A stretch of DNA of 64,000 bases from Streptomyces sp. NBC_01296 (GCF_035984415.1 NZ_CP130720.1:4774001-4838000), one strand, 5' to 3'; counted from the stretch's first letter, positions 43,198 to 51,398 are shown. The notes: generated by a model from the sequence alone, not told the origin. Made by a program: numbers and translations.

Positions 43198-45006
43198 ATG
43201 AGCACTCCCGAGGAACAACAGCACCAGCACCAGCAGCACCAGCAGCGCCAGCAGGACCCGTACGGGACCCAGACCTGGCAGTCGGACACCTGGGACACCG
43301 GCTACCAGCCGGTCCAGGAGGTCCAGCAGGTCCAGCCGCCGCTGGGTGCGCTGCCCGGCCAGCCCGTGGCCCCCGAGGGCTGGTTCCACGACGTGGCGCC
43401 CTCCCCCCAGGCGCAGGCCCCCCAGGCCCAGGCCCCCGAGGGCTGGTCCCAGGGCGGCGCCGGTGCGCCGTGGCCGGACGGGTCCGGCGCCGTGGCCGAG
43501 CAGGCGTACCTGCCGCCCTACCCGGGCCCGGCGGCAGCCGACCCGCAGCCGCAGCCGGCCGCTCCCGAGGGCTGGTTCCGCGACGAGGCGCCGGCCGCGC
43601 CGGCCCCGGCCCCCGCGGCCGAGTGGACGCCGAGCGGCGGTCCGGGTGCGTCGTGGGCCGAGGGTTCCGCCGCCGAGCAGACGGCCTACCTCCCGCCCCA
43701 GGCGGCCGGTGCCGCCGAGCAGACGGCCTACCTCCCGCCGTACCCCGGACCCGAGGCTGCGGCGGCCGCCGGAGCGGCGCAGCCCCCGTACTCGTCGCCG
43801 TACCCCGGCCGGGCCGCGGCCGGGCATCAGCCCGCCGCCGCGGCCGCCGAGACCGCGTACCTGCCGCCCTATCCCGGCCCCGATGCGGTCGACCCGCAGG
43901 CGCAGGCGCAGCCCATGGCGCCCGAGGGCTGGTTCCGCGACGAGGCTCCCGCCGCCCCGGTCCAGGACCCCGCTGCCGGCTGGGCGGCGGGCGGGGGCTC
44001 CGGTGCGGCCTGGGGCGACGGGTCCGCCGCCGAGCAGACGGCCTACCTCCCGCCGCAGGCCGCCGCCCCCGTGGGTGACGCGGCCGAGCAGACCGCCTTC
44101 CTGCTGCCGTACCCCGGCCCCGGCCCCGAGGAGCCGGCGGCCGCCACGGCCGCCCCCGCGGCACGGCCCGCCGACGCCCCTGCCGGTCCCGAGGTCCCGG
44201 GCGAGGAGCCCGCGTACTCCCCGCCCACCCTCGCCGGCAACACCGTGCGGGCCGTGGACCCCGCCCAGGCGCGCGCCGAGGGCCGGTCGCCGATCATCGA
44301 CCCAGGCCCGCAGCCGGCCATACTGACCGCCGCCCTCGGGCTGCTGCTGGCCGGCGCCGCCGCCGTCGGGGACCTCGCGCTGCTCGCCCCGCTGGTCGCC
44401 CTCCAGGCGCTCACTGCGGCCGGCTGGTTCCGGCTCAACGGCATGTGGCCCGCCCGGCAGGGCATCGCCCTCGCCTTCCTCGGGGCGCTCGTCGCCGACG
44501 GCGCCGTGCTCGCCGTGGACGACTCGTACGGCCCCGGCGCGATCATCGGCACCCTCGGGGCCTGGGTGCTGCTCACGCTGGTCCTCCAGCTGCGCAGCCA
44601 CGCCGACCCCGACGAGCGGATGTACGGGCTCATGGCCTCGGTGGCCTCCGCCGCGCTCGCCATCGCCTGCGCGGGCTACCTGGCCGCCGACTCCGCCGCC
44701 GTCAGCGTCGGCGCCGCCGCCGTGGCGGTCGCCGCGTTCACCCGCGCGCTGCCGCTGCCCACGCCTGCCTCCGTCGGCGTCTCGCTGGCCGCGGCCACCG
44801 GGGCCGGCATCGCGGTCGGCGGACTGACCTCCGTCGGGGTGGGCGGGGCGCTGGTCGGCCTGGTCGCCGGGGTGTGCGCGCTGATCGGGCTGCGCGTGGC
44901 CGCGTACGACTACCCGTCCAAGTTCGTCCACATGACGGCCGGTGTCGCGCTGCCGCTGGCGGCCGCCGCTCCCGCCGTCTACCTGATCGGACGGGTGGTC
45001 GGCTGA
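43198..45006 (+). CDS. Repeat-rich multi-pass membrane protein
   Basis: A 602-aa protein. Residues 1-340 are a disordered Gln/Pro/Ala-rich cytoplasmic domain built from repeated modules EGWFRDEAPAAP and AEQTAYLPPxxA/YPGP. Residues about 370-602 form seven or eight membrane spans (LTAALGLLLAGAAAVGDLAL onward). I do not recognise the membrane domain as a transporter. It begins 10 bp after the MoaD-like gene and is probably co-transcribed. The YLPPYPGP motifs could be docking sites for SH3/WW-like or FHA partners, but that is a guess. Confidence 0.8.
   Translation: MSTPEEQQHQHQQHQQRQQDPYGTQTWQSDTWDTGYQPVQEVQQVQPPLGALPGQPVAPEGWFHDVAPSPQAQAPQAQAPEGWSQGGAGAPWPDGSGAVAEQAYLPPYPGPAAADPQPQPAAPEGWFRDEAPAAPAPAPAAEWTPSGGPGASWAEGSAAEQTAYLPPQAAGAAEQTAYLPPYPGPEAAAAAGAAQPPYSSPYPGRAAAGHQPAAAAAETAYLPPYPGPDAVDPQAQAQPMAPEGWFRDEAPAAPVQDPAAGWAAGGGSGAAWGDGSAAEQTAYLPPQAAAPVGDAAEQTAFLLPYPGPGPEEPAAATAAPAARPADAPAGPEVPGEEPAYSPPTLAGNTVRAVDPAQARAEGRSPIIDPGPQPAILTAALGLLLAGAAAVGDLALLAPLVALQALTAAGWFRLNGMWPARQGIALAFLGALVADGAVLAVDDSYGPGAIIGTLGAWVLLTLVLQLRSHADPDERMYGLMASVASAALAIACAGYLAADSAAVSVGAAAVAVAAFTRALPLPTPASVGVSLAAATGAGIAVGGLTSVGVGGALVGLVAGVCALIGLRVAAYDYPSKFVHMTAGVALPLAAAAPAVYLIGRVVG
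43371..44120 (+). repeat. Modular coding repeats in the N-terminal domain
   Basis: Identical 23-bp stretches recur: one beginning GAGGGCTGGTTCCGCGACGA at 43567 and 43924, and one beginning GAGCAGACGGCCTACCTCCC at 43675, 43717 and 44032. They mark two or three copies of a cassette (PEGWFRDEAP ... AEQTAYLPP ... YPGP) spread by duplication. Confidence 0.85.
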
Positions 45007-45017
45007 CACCGGATCTC

Positions 45018-45073
45018 CCGTACGGGGGCCGACCGCGGCAGGCATCACACTGCCGCTGACGGCCCCCGTACGG
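45018..45073. terminator. Nested hairpin terminator
   Basis: The outer stem CCGTACGGGGGCC (45018-45030) pairs with 45061-45073; an inner stem GCGGCAG (45035-45041) pairs with CTGCCGC (45050-45056). It lies directly after the stop of the 602-aa membrane protein. Confidence 0.75.
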
Positions 45074-45124
45074 CCGATCATGGTCCACTAGAACGCACGT
45101 ACCGATCTACAGGGGGTGGGGCAC

Positions 45125-45835
45125 GTGCGGTTCCTGCGTGTCGTTGTGATCATCGGAGTGGTGCTGGGCGCCCTTTTCGCGGGCGCCGACCGCTGGGCGG
45201 TCAACTATGCCGAGAACCGGCTGGCCGAGCGCATCCAGGCCCGCCAGGGGCTGGCGGGGAGCACGGAGGTGGACATCCACGGGTTCCCGTTCCTGACCCA
45301 AGCGCTCAGCCACGACCTCGACCGCGTCGACGTGAAGCTGAAGGGCGTCGAGGCCGTCTCGGACGGCCGCAAGACGCGGCTCTCGCAGCTCGACGCCACG
45401 TTCCGCAGCGTGAAGCTGAACGGGGACTACAGCGGGGGCACCGCCGAGCGGGCCGAGGGCACGGCCCTCGTCACGTACCAGGACCTGACCGAGGCCTCGC
45501 AGACCGGTGTGACGGTGACCTACGGCGGGGCGCCGGGCAAGGTCAAGGTCACGGCGGCCGTGGAGGTCCTCGGCCGCAAGCTCTCCCCCAGCGTGGTGTC
45601 GACGGTCACGCTCGTGGACGCCCCGGGCGGCGGCAAGACGGTCCGGGTCCGGGCCGACGAGGTGCCCGGTGAGGGCCTGCCCGGGATCGAGGGCGCGGTC
45701 CGCAAGAAGACCGACTTCGACCGCCGGCTCGACGGCGGACTGCCGTCCGGGCTCAAGCTGACCGCGCTGACCTCGGACGAGGCCGGCGTCCACCTCACGC
45801 TGAGCGGCTCGAACCTGGTGCTGGCCGGATCGTGA
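45125..45835 (+). CDS. DUF2993 (LmeA family) protein
   Basis: A 236-aa exported protein with one N-terminal hydrophobic segment (FLRVVVIIGVVLGALFAGA). The family segments VDIHGFPFLTQAL and LDRVDVKLKGV are present. DUF2993 includes mycobacterial LmeA, a lipid-binding cell-envelope factor; a lipid-binding role is likely but not shown here. GTG at 45125 with AGGGGG 8 nt upstream is the chosen start. Confidence 0.88.
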   Translation: MRFLRVVVIIGVVLGALFAGADRWAVNYAENRLAERIQARQGLAGSTEVDIHGFPFLTQALSHDLDRVDVKLKGVEAVSDGRKTRLSQLDATFRSVKLNGDYSGGTAERAEGTALVTYQDLTEASQTGVTVTYGGAPGKVKVTAAVEVLGRKLSPSVVSTVTLVDAPGGGKTVRVRADEVPGEGLPGIEGAVRKKTDFDRRLDGGLPSGLKLTALTSDEAGVHLTLSGSNLVLAGS

Positions 45836-45876
45836 GACGGTACGGTCCGATCCGTAGAAGGACGGGCCGTACGAAG

Positions 45877-45910
45877 GCCCCCGGAGGCGGTGCGGCAGCC
45901 GCCCGGGGGC
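45877..45910. terminator. Hairpin after the DUF2993 gene
   Basis: The outer stem GCCCCCGG (45877-45884) pairs with CCGGGGGC (45903-45910), with an inner GGCGG/CCGCC pairing. It separates the DUF2993 transcript from the leader-peptide promoter. Confidence 0.65.
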
Positions 45911-45959
45911 ACGTTCATCCCACTATTCGGACGATCCTGTCTCGGAATATGACACGCCG

Positions 45960-45989
45960 GTGACAGGGCGGCCGATTCGTCCCTACGAT
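45960..45989 (+). promoter_or_regulatory. Promoter of the leader peptide / sulfurtransferase unit
   Basis: -35-like GTGACA (45960-45965), an 18-bp spacer and -10 TACGAT (45984-45989). Transcription should begin about 7-9 bp downstream, at or next to the ATG at 45998, giving a leaderless first cistron. Confidence 0.72.
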
Positions 45990-45997
45990 CCATGGCT

Positions 45998-46081
45998 ATG
46001 AAGCATCAGCAGGCGGACCTCACGAAGCGACGGGCAGTAGACCTGTGTCGCGTCGCCGCCATGCTCTGTCGATCCATGTGA
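45998..46081 (+). CDS. Putative Cys-containing leader peptide
   Basis: A 27-aa peptide, MKHQQADLTKRRAVDLCRVA followed by AMLCRSM. The VDLCRVxxxLCR pattern is that of actinobacterial leader peptides with paired Cys codons that precede sulfur-metabolism genes and act as attenuators. It is likely leaderless (-10 ends 8 bases upstream); an ATG at 45992 is too close to the -10. A 210-bp region separates it from the sulfurtransferase gene. If Cys-tRNA is low, ribosomes would stall at TGT codons 17 and 25 (both TGT, the rarer Cys codon in this genome) and change folding or translation downstream. The mechanism is inference. Confidence 0.78.
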   Translation: MKHQQADLTKRRAVDLCRVAAMLCRSM

Positions 46082-46291
46082 CCTGTGAGCGCTTCCGCTC
46101 CATCAGCCGGACGACCGTCCTTCCCGCGTGACCGCACCGCAGCCGCCCCCTCCTCTCCACTGACGCCTCCCCGCGCAGTGTCCGAGGGCGCACCCCGCAG
46201 CGGCACGCACCAGCAGCACCCAGCATCCGCAGACCGCTCCACAGCACCTGCACAGCACGTCCCGCCGCACACTGCCCCGGAGGAGAACACC

Positions 46292-47137
46292 ATGAGCCGC
46301 AGCGACGTCCTCGTAGACGCCGACTGGGTCGAGGCCCACCTGAACGACGCCGACGTCGTGATCGTCGAGGTGGACGAGGACACGTCCGCGTACGACAAGA
46401 ACCACATCACCAACGCCGTCCGGATCGACTGGAAGCAGGACCTCCAGGACCCGGTCCGCCGCGACTTCGTGGACCAGGAGGGCTTCGAGAAGCTCCTCTC
46501 CGCCAAGGGCATCTCCAACGGCGACACCGTCGTCCTCTACGGCGGCAACAACAACTGGTTCGCGTCCTACGCGTACTGGTACTTCAAGCTGTACGGCCAC
46601 CAGGACGTCCGCCTCCTCGACGGCGGCCGCAAGAAGTGGGAGCTGGACTCCCGCGACCTGGTCGACGGCACCGAGGTTCCCGCCCGCCCGGCCACCCAGT
46701 ACAAGGCCCAGCCGCAGGACGCCTCGATCCGCGCCTTCCGCGACGACGTCGTGGCCGCGATCGGCTCCCTGAACCTGGTCGACGTCCGCTCGCCCGACGA
46801 GTTCTCCGGCAAGCTGCTCGCCCCGGCGCACCTCCCGCAGGAGCAGTCGCAGCGCCCCGGCCACGTGCCGAGCGCCCGCAACATCCCGTGGTCGAAGAAC
46901 GCCAACGACGACGGCACCTTCAAGTCCGACGAGGAGCTGACCGCCCTCTACGAGGCCGAGCAGGTCGACCTGTCGAAGGACACCATCGCGTACTGCCGCA
47001 TCGGTGAGCGCTCCGCGCTGACCTGGTTCGTGCTGCACCAGCTCCTGGGCCAGGAGAACGTCAAGAACTACGACGGCTCCTGGACCGAGTACGGCTCCCT
47101 GGTCGGCGTGCCGATCGAGCTCGGCGCCAACAAGTAG
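46292..47137 (+). CDS. Thiosulfate sulfurtransferase (double rhodanese, CysA-like)
   Basis: A 281-aa two-domain rhodanese. The second domain has the active-site loop YCRIGERS with the persulfide-forming Cys; the first domain is inactive, as usual. It moves sulfur from thiosulfate to cyanide or thiol acceptors. The ATG at 46292 has GGAGGAGAA upstream. The same frame is open back to a GTG at 46085, four bases past the leader peptide stop; that stretch is low-complexity and probably untranslated. It is followed 58 bp later by the DUF1416 gene. Confidence 0.93.
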   Translation: MSRSDVLVDADWVEAHLNDADVVIVEVDEDTSAYDKNHITNAVRIDWKQDLQDPVRRDFVDQEGFEKLLSAKGISNGDTVVLYGGNNNWFASYAYWYFKLYGHQDVRLLDGGRKKWELDSRDLVDGTEVPARPATQYKAQPQDASIRAFRDDVVAAIGSLNLVDVRSPDEFSGKLLAPAHLPQEQSQRPGHVPSARNIPWSKNANDDGTFKSDEELTALYEAEQVDLSKDTIAYCRIGERSALTWFVLHQLLGQENVKNYDGSWTEYGSLVGVPIELGANK

Positions 47138-47195
47138 ATCCCGGGCACGCGACGCCCCGTAGACCGTACGACCTCTCTAGGACAGGACAGAGAAC

Positions 47196-47486
47196 ATGTG
47201 TGGAGCACAGATCGGCGGGCCCGACCTCGCGACGCTCAAGCCCGGTGAGACCGCCATCCAGGGTCAGGTGACCAAGGACGGCGAGCCCATCAGCGGGTAC
47301 GTGCGCCTGCTCGACTCGACCGGCGAGTTCACGGCCGAGGTCCCGACCTCGGCGACCGGCCAGTTCCGCTTCTACGCGGCGACCGGCGCGTGGACCCTGC
47401 GCGCGCTGGTCCCCGGCGCCCAGGCGGACCGCGCCGTGGTCGTGGCCGAGGCCGGCGGCGTGACGGACGTGGCGATCGCGGTCTGA
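47196..47486 (+). CDS. DUF1416 domain-containing protein
   Basis: A 96-aa predicted beta-sandwich protein (ETAIQGQVTKDGEPISGYVR, QFRFYAATGAWTLRALVPG), which resembles a carboxypeptidase-regulatory-like fold without a signal peptide. It is nearly always found behind this sulfurtransferase in actinobacteria, so a sulfur-related partner role is likely. The function is unknown. Confidence 0.92.
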   Translation: MCGAQIGGPDLATLKPGETAIQGQVTKDGEPISGYVRLLDSTGEFTAEVPTSATGQFRFYAATGAWTLRALVPGAQADRAVVVAEAGGVTDVAIAV

Positions 47487-47523
47487 CGACCGCGCTGCGC
47501 ACGCAGCGGTAGAACCGGCCGGA

Positions 47524-47570
47524 GGGCCGCACCCCAGGGGGTTGGACGCCACTGGAACGGGGTGCGGCCC
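47524..47570. terminator. Terminator of the sulfurtransferase operon
   Basis: A 12-bp stem GGGCCGCACCCC (47524-47535) pairs with 47559-47570; the loop is 23 nt. It lies 37 bp after the DUF1416 stop. Confidence 0.75.
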
Positions 47571-47605
47571 TTCGCGCCGTCCGCCTGCGGCTCTACCCTG
47601 GAGGC

Positions 47606-47869
47606 ATGTACGCCCGGCGACGCCGCGTCTACTTCCTCCTCATGGGCGGATGCATCTTCCTGTTCGTCTCCGCCTGGTCCTTCGTGCGGCTGTTCTCGGT
47701 GGAGGCGGCCGTGGCCCTGTGCGTGGTCGCCATGGTCATCCCGCCGGTCGCCGCGATGATCGCGAACCGGCGCGGGCCGGACGACCGCTGGTGGGACGAC
47801 CCCTCGGGGGACCCGAAGTCCGACGAGTGGTGGGACGAACTGGACGGAAAGCGGCGTCACGAGGATTGA
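47606..47869 (+). CDS. DUF3099 domain-containing membrane protein
   Basis: An 87-aa protein with two spans (YFLLMGGCIFLFVSAWSFV, AAVALCVVAMVIPPVAAMIA) and an acidic Trp-rich cytoplasmic tail (RWWDDPSGD, DEWWDELDG), the DUF3099 signature. The function is unknown. TACCCT 6 nt upstream of GGAGGC suggests a leaderless or very short leader mRNA. Confidence 0.9.
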   Translation: MYARRRRVYFLLMGGCIFLFVSAWSFVRLFSVEAAVALCVVAMVIPPVAAMIANRRGPDDRWWDDPSGDPKSDEWWDELDGKRRHED

Positions 47870-47982
47870 AACCCCGAGACATCAAAACGTAATCAGCATT
47901 CGTACAACTGCTCCCCTCGCGGACGGGTCATGGGTACGCACGGGTAACCACCCAGTGCCTCGCGTCCTGTGGGGGGACTTCC

Positions 47983-48762
47983 TTGGAACACGAACAGACC
48001 CTTCCTGAGCAGCCGGAAGGGGAGGAGACCGCTGCCCGCCGCCCCCGCGGCCGCAGCCGCAGCCGTACGGTCCTCCTGATCGCCGGCGCCGTCGTACTCG
48101 GCGTGCTCGCGGGCACGGTCACCGGCTACGCGATCCAGTACGACCGCGAGCCCACCCCGCTGCCGCCGCTGGCGCAGCAGAAGATCGACCAGCCGAAGCC
48201 GCAGGCTCCGAACGAGTCGACGAGCGCCCGCGCCCTCAACGCCAACCGCTGGCACAAGACGGACGACGATCTGACGAAGCTGCTGATCGAGGCCCCGGCC
48301 GGGGTGGAGGTCCGCTCCTCGGGGGCGGTGTCCCCGGACGCGTTCTCGGCGGACTACTACGAGAAGCCGGGCGGCGGCCTTCGCAGCCAGCTCCGGCAGG
48401 ACGTACGGCGGATCGCCGAGCTGGAGTGGGCGCAGGACGACCGGAACTTCGTCTCCGTCCGGCTCTTCCAGTACCGGGACCGCTCCGGTGCCGACTGGTA
48501 CCAGCACGCCCACGGCTACCTGGTGGAGGAGCGGTACGCGGGCAACTCCGGCAAGGACCTGCCCGGCGTGCCCGCCGACTTCGGCCACCTGTGGGTGGAC
48601 TCGGGGCAGCGGGAGAAGCCGGGCTACCTCCCGACGAAGTCGGCCCGGGTCCTCGCCCGGCGCGGCGACATCGTCATGGAGATCAGCTACATGAACAACC
48701 GCGGCGTCCTCGACGAGAAGGACGTCGTCGAGATCGCCAAGCGACAGTGGGAGCGGCTGTGA
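47983..48762 (+). CDS. Single-span membrane protein, first of a coupled triplet
   Basis: A 259-aa protein. A charged cytoplasmic head is followed by one span (TVLLIAGAVVLGVLAGTVTG, about residues 29-49), a Pro-rich stalk and an extracytoplasmic domain (EAPAGVEVRSSGAVSPDAFS, YLVEERYAGNSGKDLPGVP). TTG at 47983 is the start, with GGGGGGA 5 nt upstream. Its stop overlaps the next start as GTGA. I do not recognise the domain. Three consecutive genes with the same topology and overlap point to a complex at the membrane. Confidence 0.78.
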   Translation: MEHEQTLPEQPEGEETAARRPRGRSRSRTVLLIAGAVVLGVLAGTVTGYAIQYDREPTPLPPLAQQKIDQPKPQAPNESTSARALNANRWHKTDDDLTKLLIEAPAGVEVRSSGAVSPDAFSADYYEKPGGGLRSQLRQDVRRIAELEWAQDDRNFVSVRLFQYRDRSGADWYQHAHGYLVEERYAGNSGKDLPGVPADFGHLWVDSGQREKPGYLPTKSARVLARRGDIVMEISYMNNRGVLDEKDVVEIAKRQWERL

Positions 48763-49643
48763 GCGACCTGCAGGACAGCAAGGACGTGACGGCCGCAGCG
48801 ACCGGGCCGGCTGAGGCGACCGAGCCGGCCGCAGCGACCGAGGTGACTGCCCCCGAGGCGACTGCCTCCGAGGTGACGCAGGCCGCCGCGCCGCGGGCGC
48901 GGAGCCGCCGGACCGTGGCGCTGATCGCGGGCGGGCTCGGCATCGCCGTCCTCGCCGGAGGCGCCCTCTGGGCCGCCGGGCGGATCGCCGACGCCGACCG
49001 CACCGCGCCGACCCGGTACTGGGTCGCGGCGGGCGCCGATCCCAGGCCCACCGGTACGCCGGAACCGGTCGCGACCGTGCCGCCGAACGAGCTGACGGGC
49101 AAGCTGCTGCCGGTCACCGCCGAATTCGAGCTCGGCCCCGACCTCGACGCCGAGGGCAACGACTTCTACGTGTCGGGCGAGCGGGCGCTCCAGGCCGTCA
49201 AGGACGCGCGCACCGGGCTCTCCGGCGACGAGCGGGCGGAACGGGACAAGGTGCTGGCCGGCCTGAAGCTCAAAGGCGTGGCCGGACGCAGCTACCACCG
49301 GTCCAGCGAACAGCTGGTGATGGAGATCCAGCTCACCCAGGCCGACCCCCAGGCCCTCGCGAAGCTCTCCGAGTTCAGCAGGAAGATCCTCGAGCTGACC
49401 GGCGGCGGCCGCGACGCGCCGAAGATCGAGGGCTTCCCCGACGCCAAGTGCGCGCTGACGGTCCTCGGCAAGGAGAAGACGGAGGACCAGAACAAGATCG
49501 ACACCATCGACTGCGAGGCCCTCCAGGGCGATGTGCTGGTGAGCTTCCGGATGTACGGGCCCAAGCCCTTGTCCGCGAACGACGCCGCAGGCCTGTTCAA
49601 GCAGCAGCTGAACCACCTGAAGTCCCCCGGGGAGTCCGTGTGA
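48759..49643 (+). CDS. Single-span membrane protein, second of the triplet
   Basis: A 294-aa protein. The first 46 residues are Ala/Thr/Glu repeats (ATGPAEATEPAAATEVTAPE), then RARSRR, a span (TVALIAGGLGIAVLAGGALW, about 52-72) and an extracytoplasmic domain with Cys in DAKCAL and TIDCEALQGD that may form a disulfide. It starts at GTG 48759 inside the upstream stop (GTGA) and ends the same way. The function is unknown. Confidence 0.78.
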   Translation: MSDLQDSKDVTAAATGPAEATEPAAATEVTAPEATASEVTQAAAPRARSRRTVALIAGGLGIAVLAGGALWAAGRIADADRTAPTRYWVAAGADPRPTGTPEPVATVPPNELTGKLLPVTAEFELGPDLDAEGNDFYVSGERALQAVKDARTGLSGDERAERDKVLAGLKLKGVAGRSYHRSSEQLVMEIQLTQADPQALAKLSEFSRKILELTGGGRDAPKIEGFPDAKCALTVLGKEKTEDQNKIDTIDCEALQGDVLVSFRMYGPKPLSANDAAGLFKQQLNHLKSPGESV

Positions 49644-50524
49644 CCGAGCAGAACACCGCCGACACCGGCCCCGTGGCAGACGCGCCCGACGCGCCCCCCG
49701 CGCCCGACGCGGAAACCGTCGTACCGGCCGCCCCCAAGGACCGCCGCAAGCTGTTCGCCGCCCTGCGCTGGACGGCCGCCGTCGTCGTCTTCGCCGCCGT
49801 CGGCACAGGTGTCGCGTACGGGATCGGCCGGGCCGAGCGCACCGACCTCCCCGGCCTGTCCACCAAGGACGACGGCCGCTGGGCCTACCCGGTCCTGGCC
49901 AAGCCCGCACTGCCCGCCGGCGCCCCGCTGCCCGCGGGCAAGGACAACAAGGACGAGACGCACTACGCGCCGCTCACCGGTCTGCTGCTGCCGGCGCCCG
50001 AGGGCGCCGAGCCGGATGCCGGGCTCAAGGCGGACAAGGGTCAGGTGGTGTCCACCGACGCCTTCCTGGAGGAGTACGCCCCCGACAGCCGGGCGAAGCT
50101 GAAGGAGGGCCTGGAGAACGAGGGGCTGCGCCAGATCGCGGCCCGCGGCTGGACCACCCCCGACGGCACGCGCACCCGCGTCTACCTGCTGCGCTTCCAC
50201 TCCTCGGGCTTCGTGAACGCCTTCCGCGGCTGCGACATCAACACGCAGCTGGTCGGCGCCCCGGCCCTGGAGATGGACCTGGCCTGGAGCAAGGTCAAGA
50301 GCGCGCAGCCCAGCATGGCCGGGGAGGCGGTCAGCTACACCCTCAGCAGCGGCGGCACCAGCCTGTACCAGGAGCCCAAGCCCGCGAACGGGGACGAGCA
50401 GACCAAGCTCGGATGCCTCCAGGCGGGTGACGTCCAGGCCGTGATCCTCCAGACCCGCAAGGGCGAGGTGGCCACCGTTCCCTTCCACCAGACGGTGGTC
50501 CTGCAGAGCCAGCTGCTGGGCTGA
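49640..50524 (+). CDS. Single-span membrane protein, third of the triplet
   Basis: A 294-aa protein. Acidic Pro/Ala head, span (ALRWTAAVVVFAAVGTGVAYG, about 41-61), stalk, then an extracytoplasmic domain with Cys in FRGCDIN and KLGCLQAGD. GTG 49640 overlaps the previous stop (GTGA). All three triplet proteins share size class, topology and coupling, but I see no clear sequence repeat between them apart from the linker. The function is unknown. Confidence 0.78.
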   Translation: MTEQNTADTGPVADAPDAPPAPDAETVVPAAPKDRRKLFAALRWTAAVVVFAAVGTGVAYGIGRAERTDLPGLSTKDDGRWAYPVLAKPALPAGAPLPAGKDNKDETHYAPLTGLLLPAPEGAEPDAGLKADKGQVVSTDAFLEEYAPDSRAKLKEGLENEGLRQIAARGWTTPDGTRTRVYLLRFHSSGFVNAFRGCDINTQLVGAPALEMDLAWSKVKSAQPSMAGEAVSYTLSSGGTSLYQEPKPANGDEQTKLGCLQAGDVQAVILQTRKGEVATVPFHQTVVLQSQLLG

Positions 50525-50633
50525 CCGCCCGCAGGAGGCGGCTGCGGCCTACCTCACGGAGTGCGCCGGTCCCCGGGCCAGTAGGCTTGGGGACCGGCCC
50601 CGTACACGCCCACATCACTCCGAGGAGCACCCC

Positions 50634-50735
50634 GTGCTTGAGGCATTCTTCACCTCCCTGCTGGTTCTGGTCTGCGTCGGCGTGCTCGCCTTCACCGGCC
50701 TCGCAGTGAAGAAGCTGTACCAGGGCCAGCGCTGA
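50634..50735 (+). CDS. 33-aa membrane microprotein
   Basis: A 33-residue protein read from GTG 50634 with GAGGAG 7 nt upstream: one span (FFTSLLVLVCVGVLAFTGLA) and a basic tail VKKLYQGQR. Size and charge fit a small regulatory membrane protein. From memory, near-identical peptides are common in Streptomyces at this place. It lies between the triplet and the nitrobindin-like gene. Confidence 0.75.
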   Translation: MLEAFFTSLLVLVCVGVLAFTGLAVKKLYQGQR

Positions 50736-50798
50736 TCTCCGATCGGCCGCCCTCCCGGACCCGGAACCCCTCCCCACAGATCGCCTGAGCAGCCACAC

Positions 50799-51371
50799 AT
50801 GATCCAGATCCCGTCCGACCTGAACCCGGGGCTCGTCCCCCTCGCCTTCCTCCTCGGTACTTGGGAGGGCGCGGGCGTCTTCGACTTCCCCGGTGAAGAG
50901 AAGTGCAACTTCGGCCAGGAAGTCGTCTTCAGCCACGACGGCCGGGACTTCCTGGAGTACACCTCCCACAGCTGGGTCCTCGACGCCGAGGGCAACAAGG
51001 TGCGGCCGCTGGAGTCCGAATCCGGCTACTGGCGCATCGACAAGGACCGCAAGGTCGAGATCGTCATGGTCCGCGACCAGGGCGTCGTCGAGGTCTGGTA
51101 CGGCGAGCTCGCCGACCGGAAGCCCCAGATCGACCTGGTGACGGACGCCGTCGCGCGCACCGCGGCCTCCGGCCCGTACAGCGGCGGCAAGCGGCTCTAC
51201 GGCTACGTGAAGAGCGACCTGATGTGGGTCGGCGAGAAGGCCACGCCGGACGTCGAGCTGCGCCCGTACATGTCGGCCCAGCTCAAGAAGGTCGTCACGC
51301 CCGAGGAGGTCGCCGAGATGGCGCGCAACCTCCCGGACATGCCGGACGACGGCATCGCCTTCTTCCGCTGA
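50799..51371 (+). CDS. Nitrobindin/FABP-like protein without heme His
   Basis: A 190-aa ten-stranded beta-barrel protein of the THAP4/nitrobindin group. The family motif GTWEGAG (residues 20-26) and the ESGYWRI strand are present. In heme-binding nitrobindins a C-terminal His coordinates iron; here no His occurs after about residue 55 (the matching region reads ELRPYMSAQLKKV). It should therefore be an FABP-like barrel for some other hydrophobic ligand. Confidence 0.88.
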   Translation: MIQIPSDLNPGLVPLAFLLGTWEGAGVFDFPGEEKCNFGQEVVFSHDGRDFLEYTSHSWVLDAEGNKVRPLESESGYWRIDKDRKVEIVMVRDQGVVEVWYGELADRKPQIDLVTDAVARTAASGPYSGGKRLYGYVKSDLMWVGEKATPDVELRPYMSAQLKKVVTPEEVAEMARNLPDMPDDGIAFFR

Positions 51372-51398
51372 CGGTGGCTTTCCACAGACTGTGCAAGA

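Noticed and set aside
43371..44120. Regularly repeated units that could suggest a CRISPR array
   Set aside because: Repeats are in frame in a coding region, vary in spacing and encode a Pro/Ala-rich domain.
46085..46291. A 69-residue N-terminal extension of the sulfurtransferase
   Set aside because: Low-complexity Pro/Ser/Ala sequence; the family starts at ATG 46292, which has a strong ribosome site. Kept only as a re-initiation idea.
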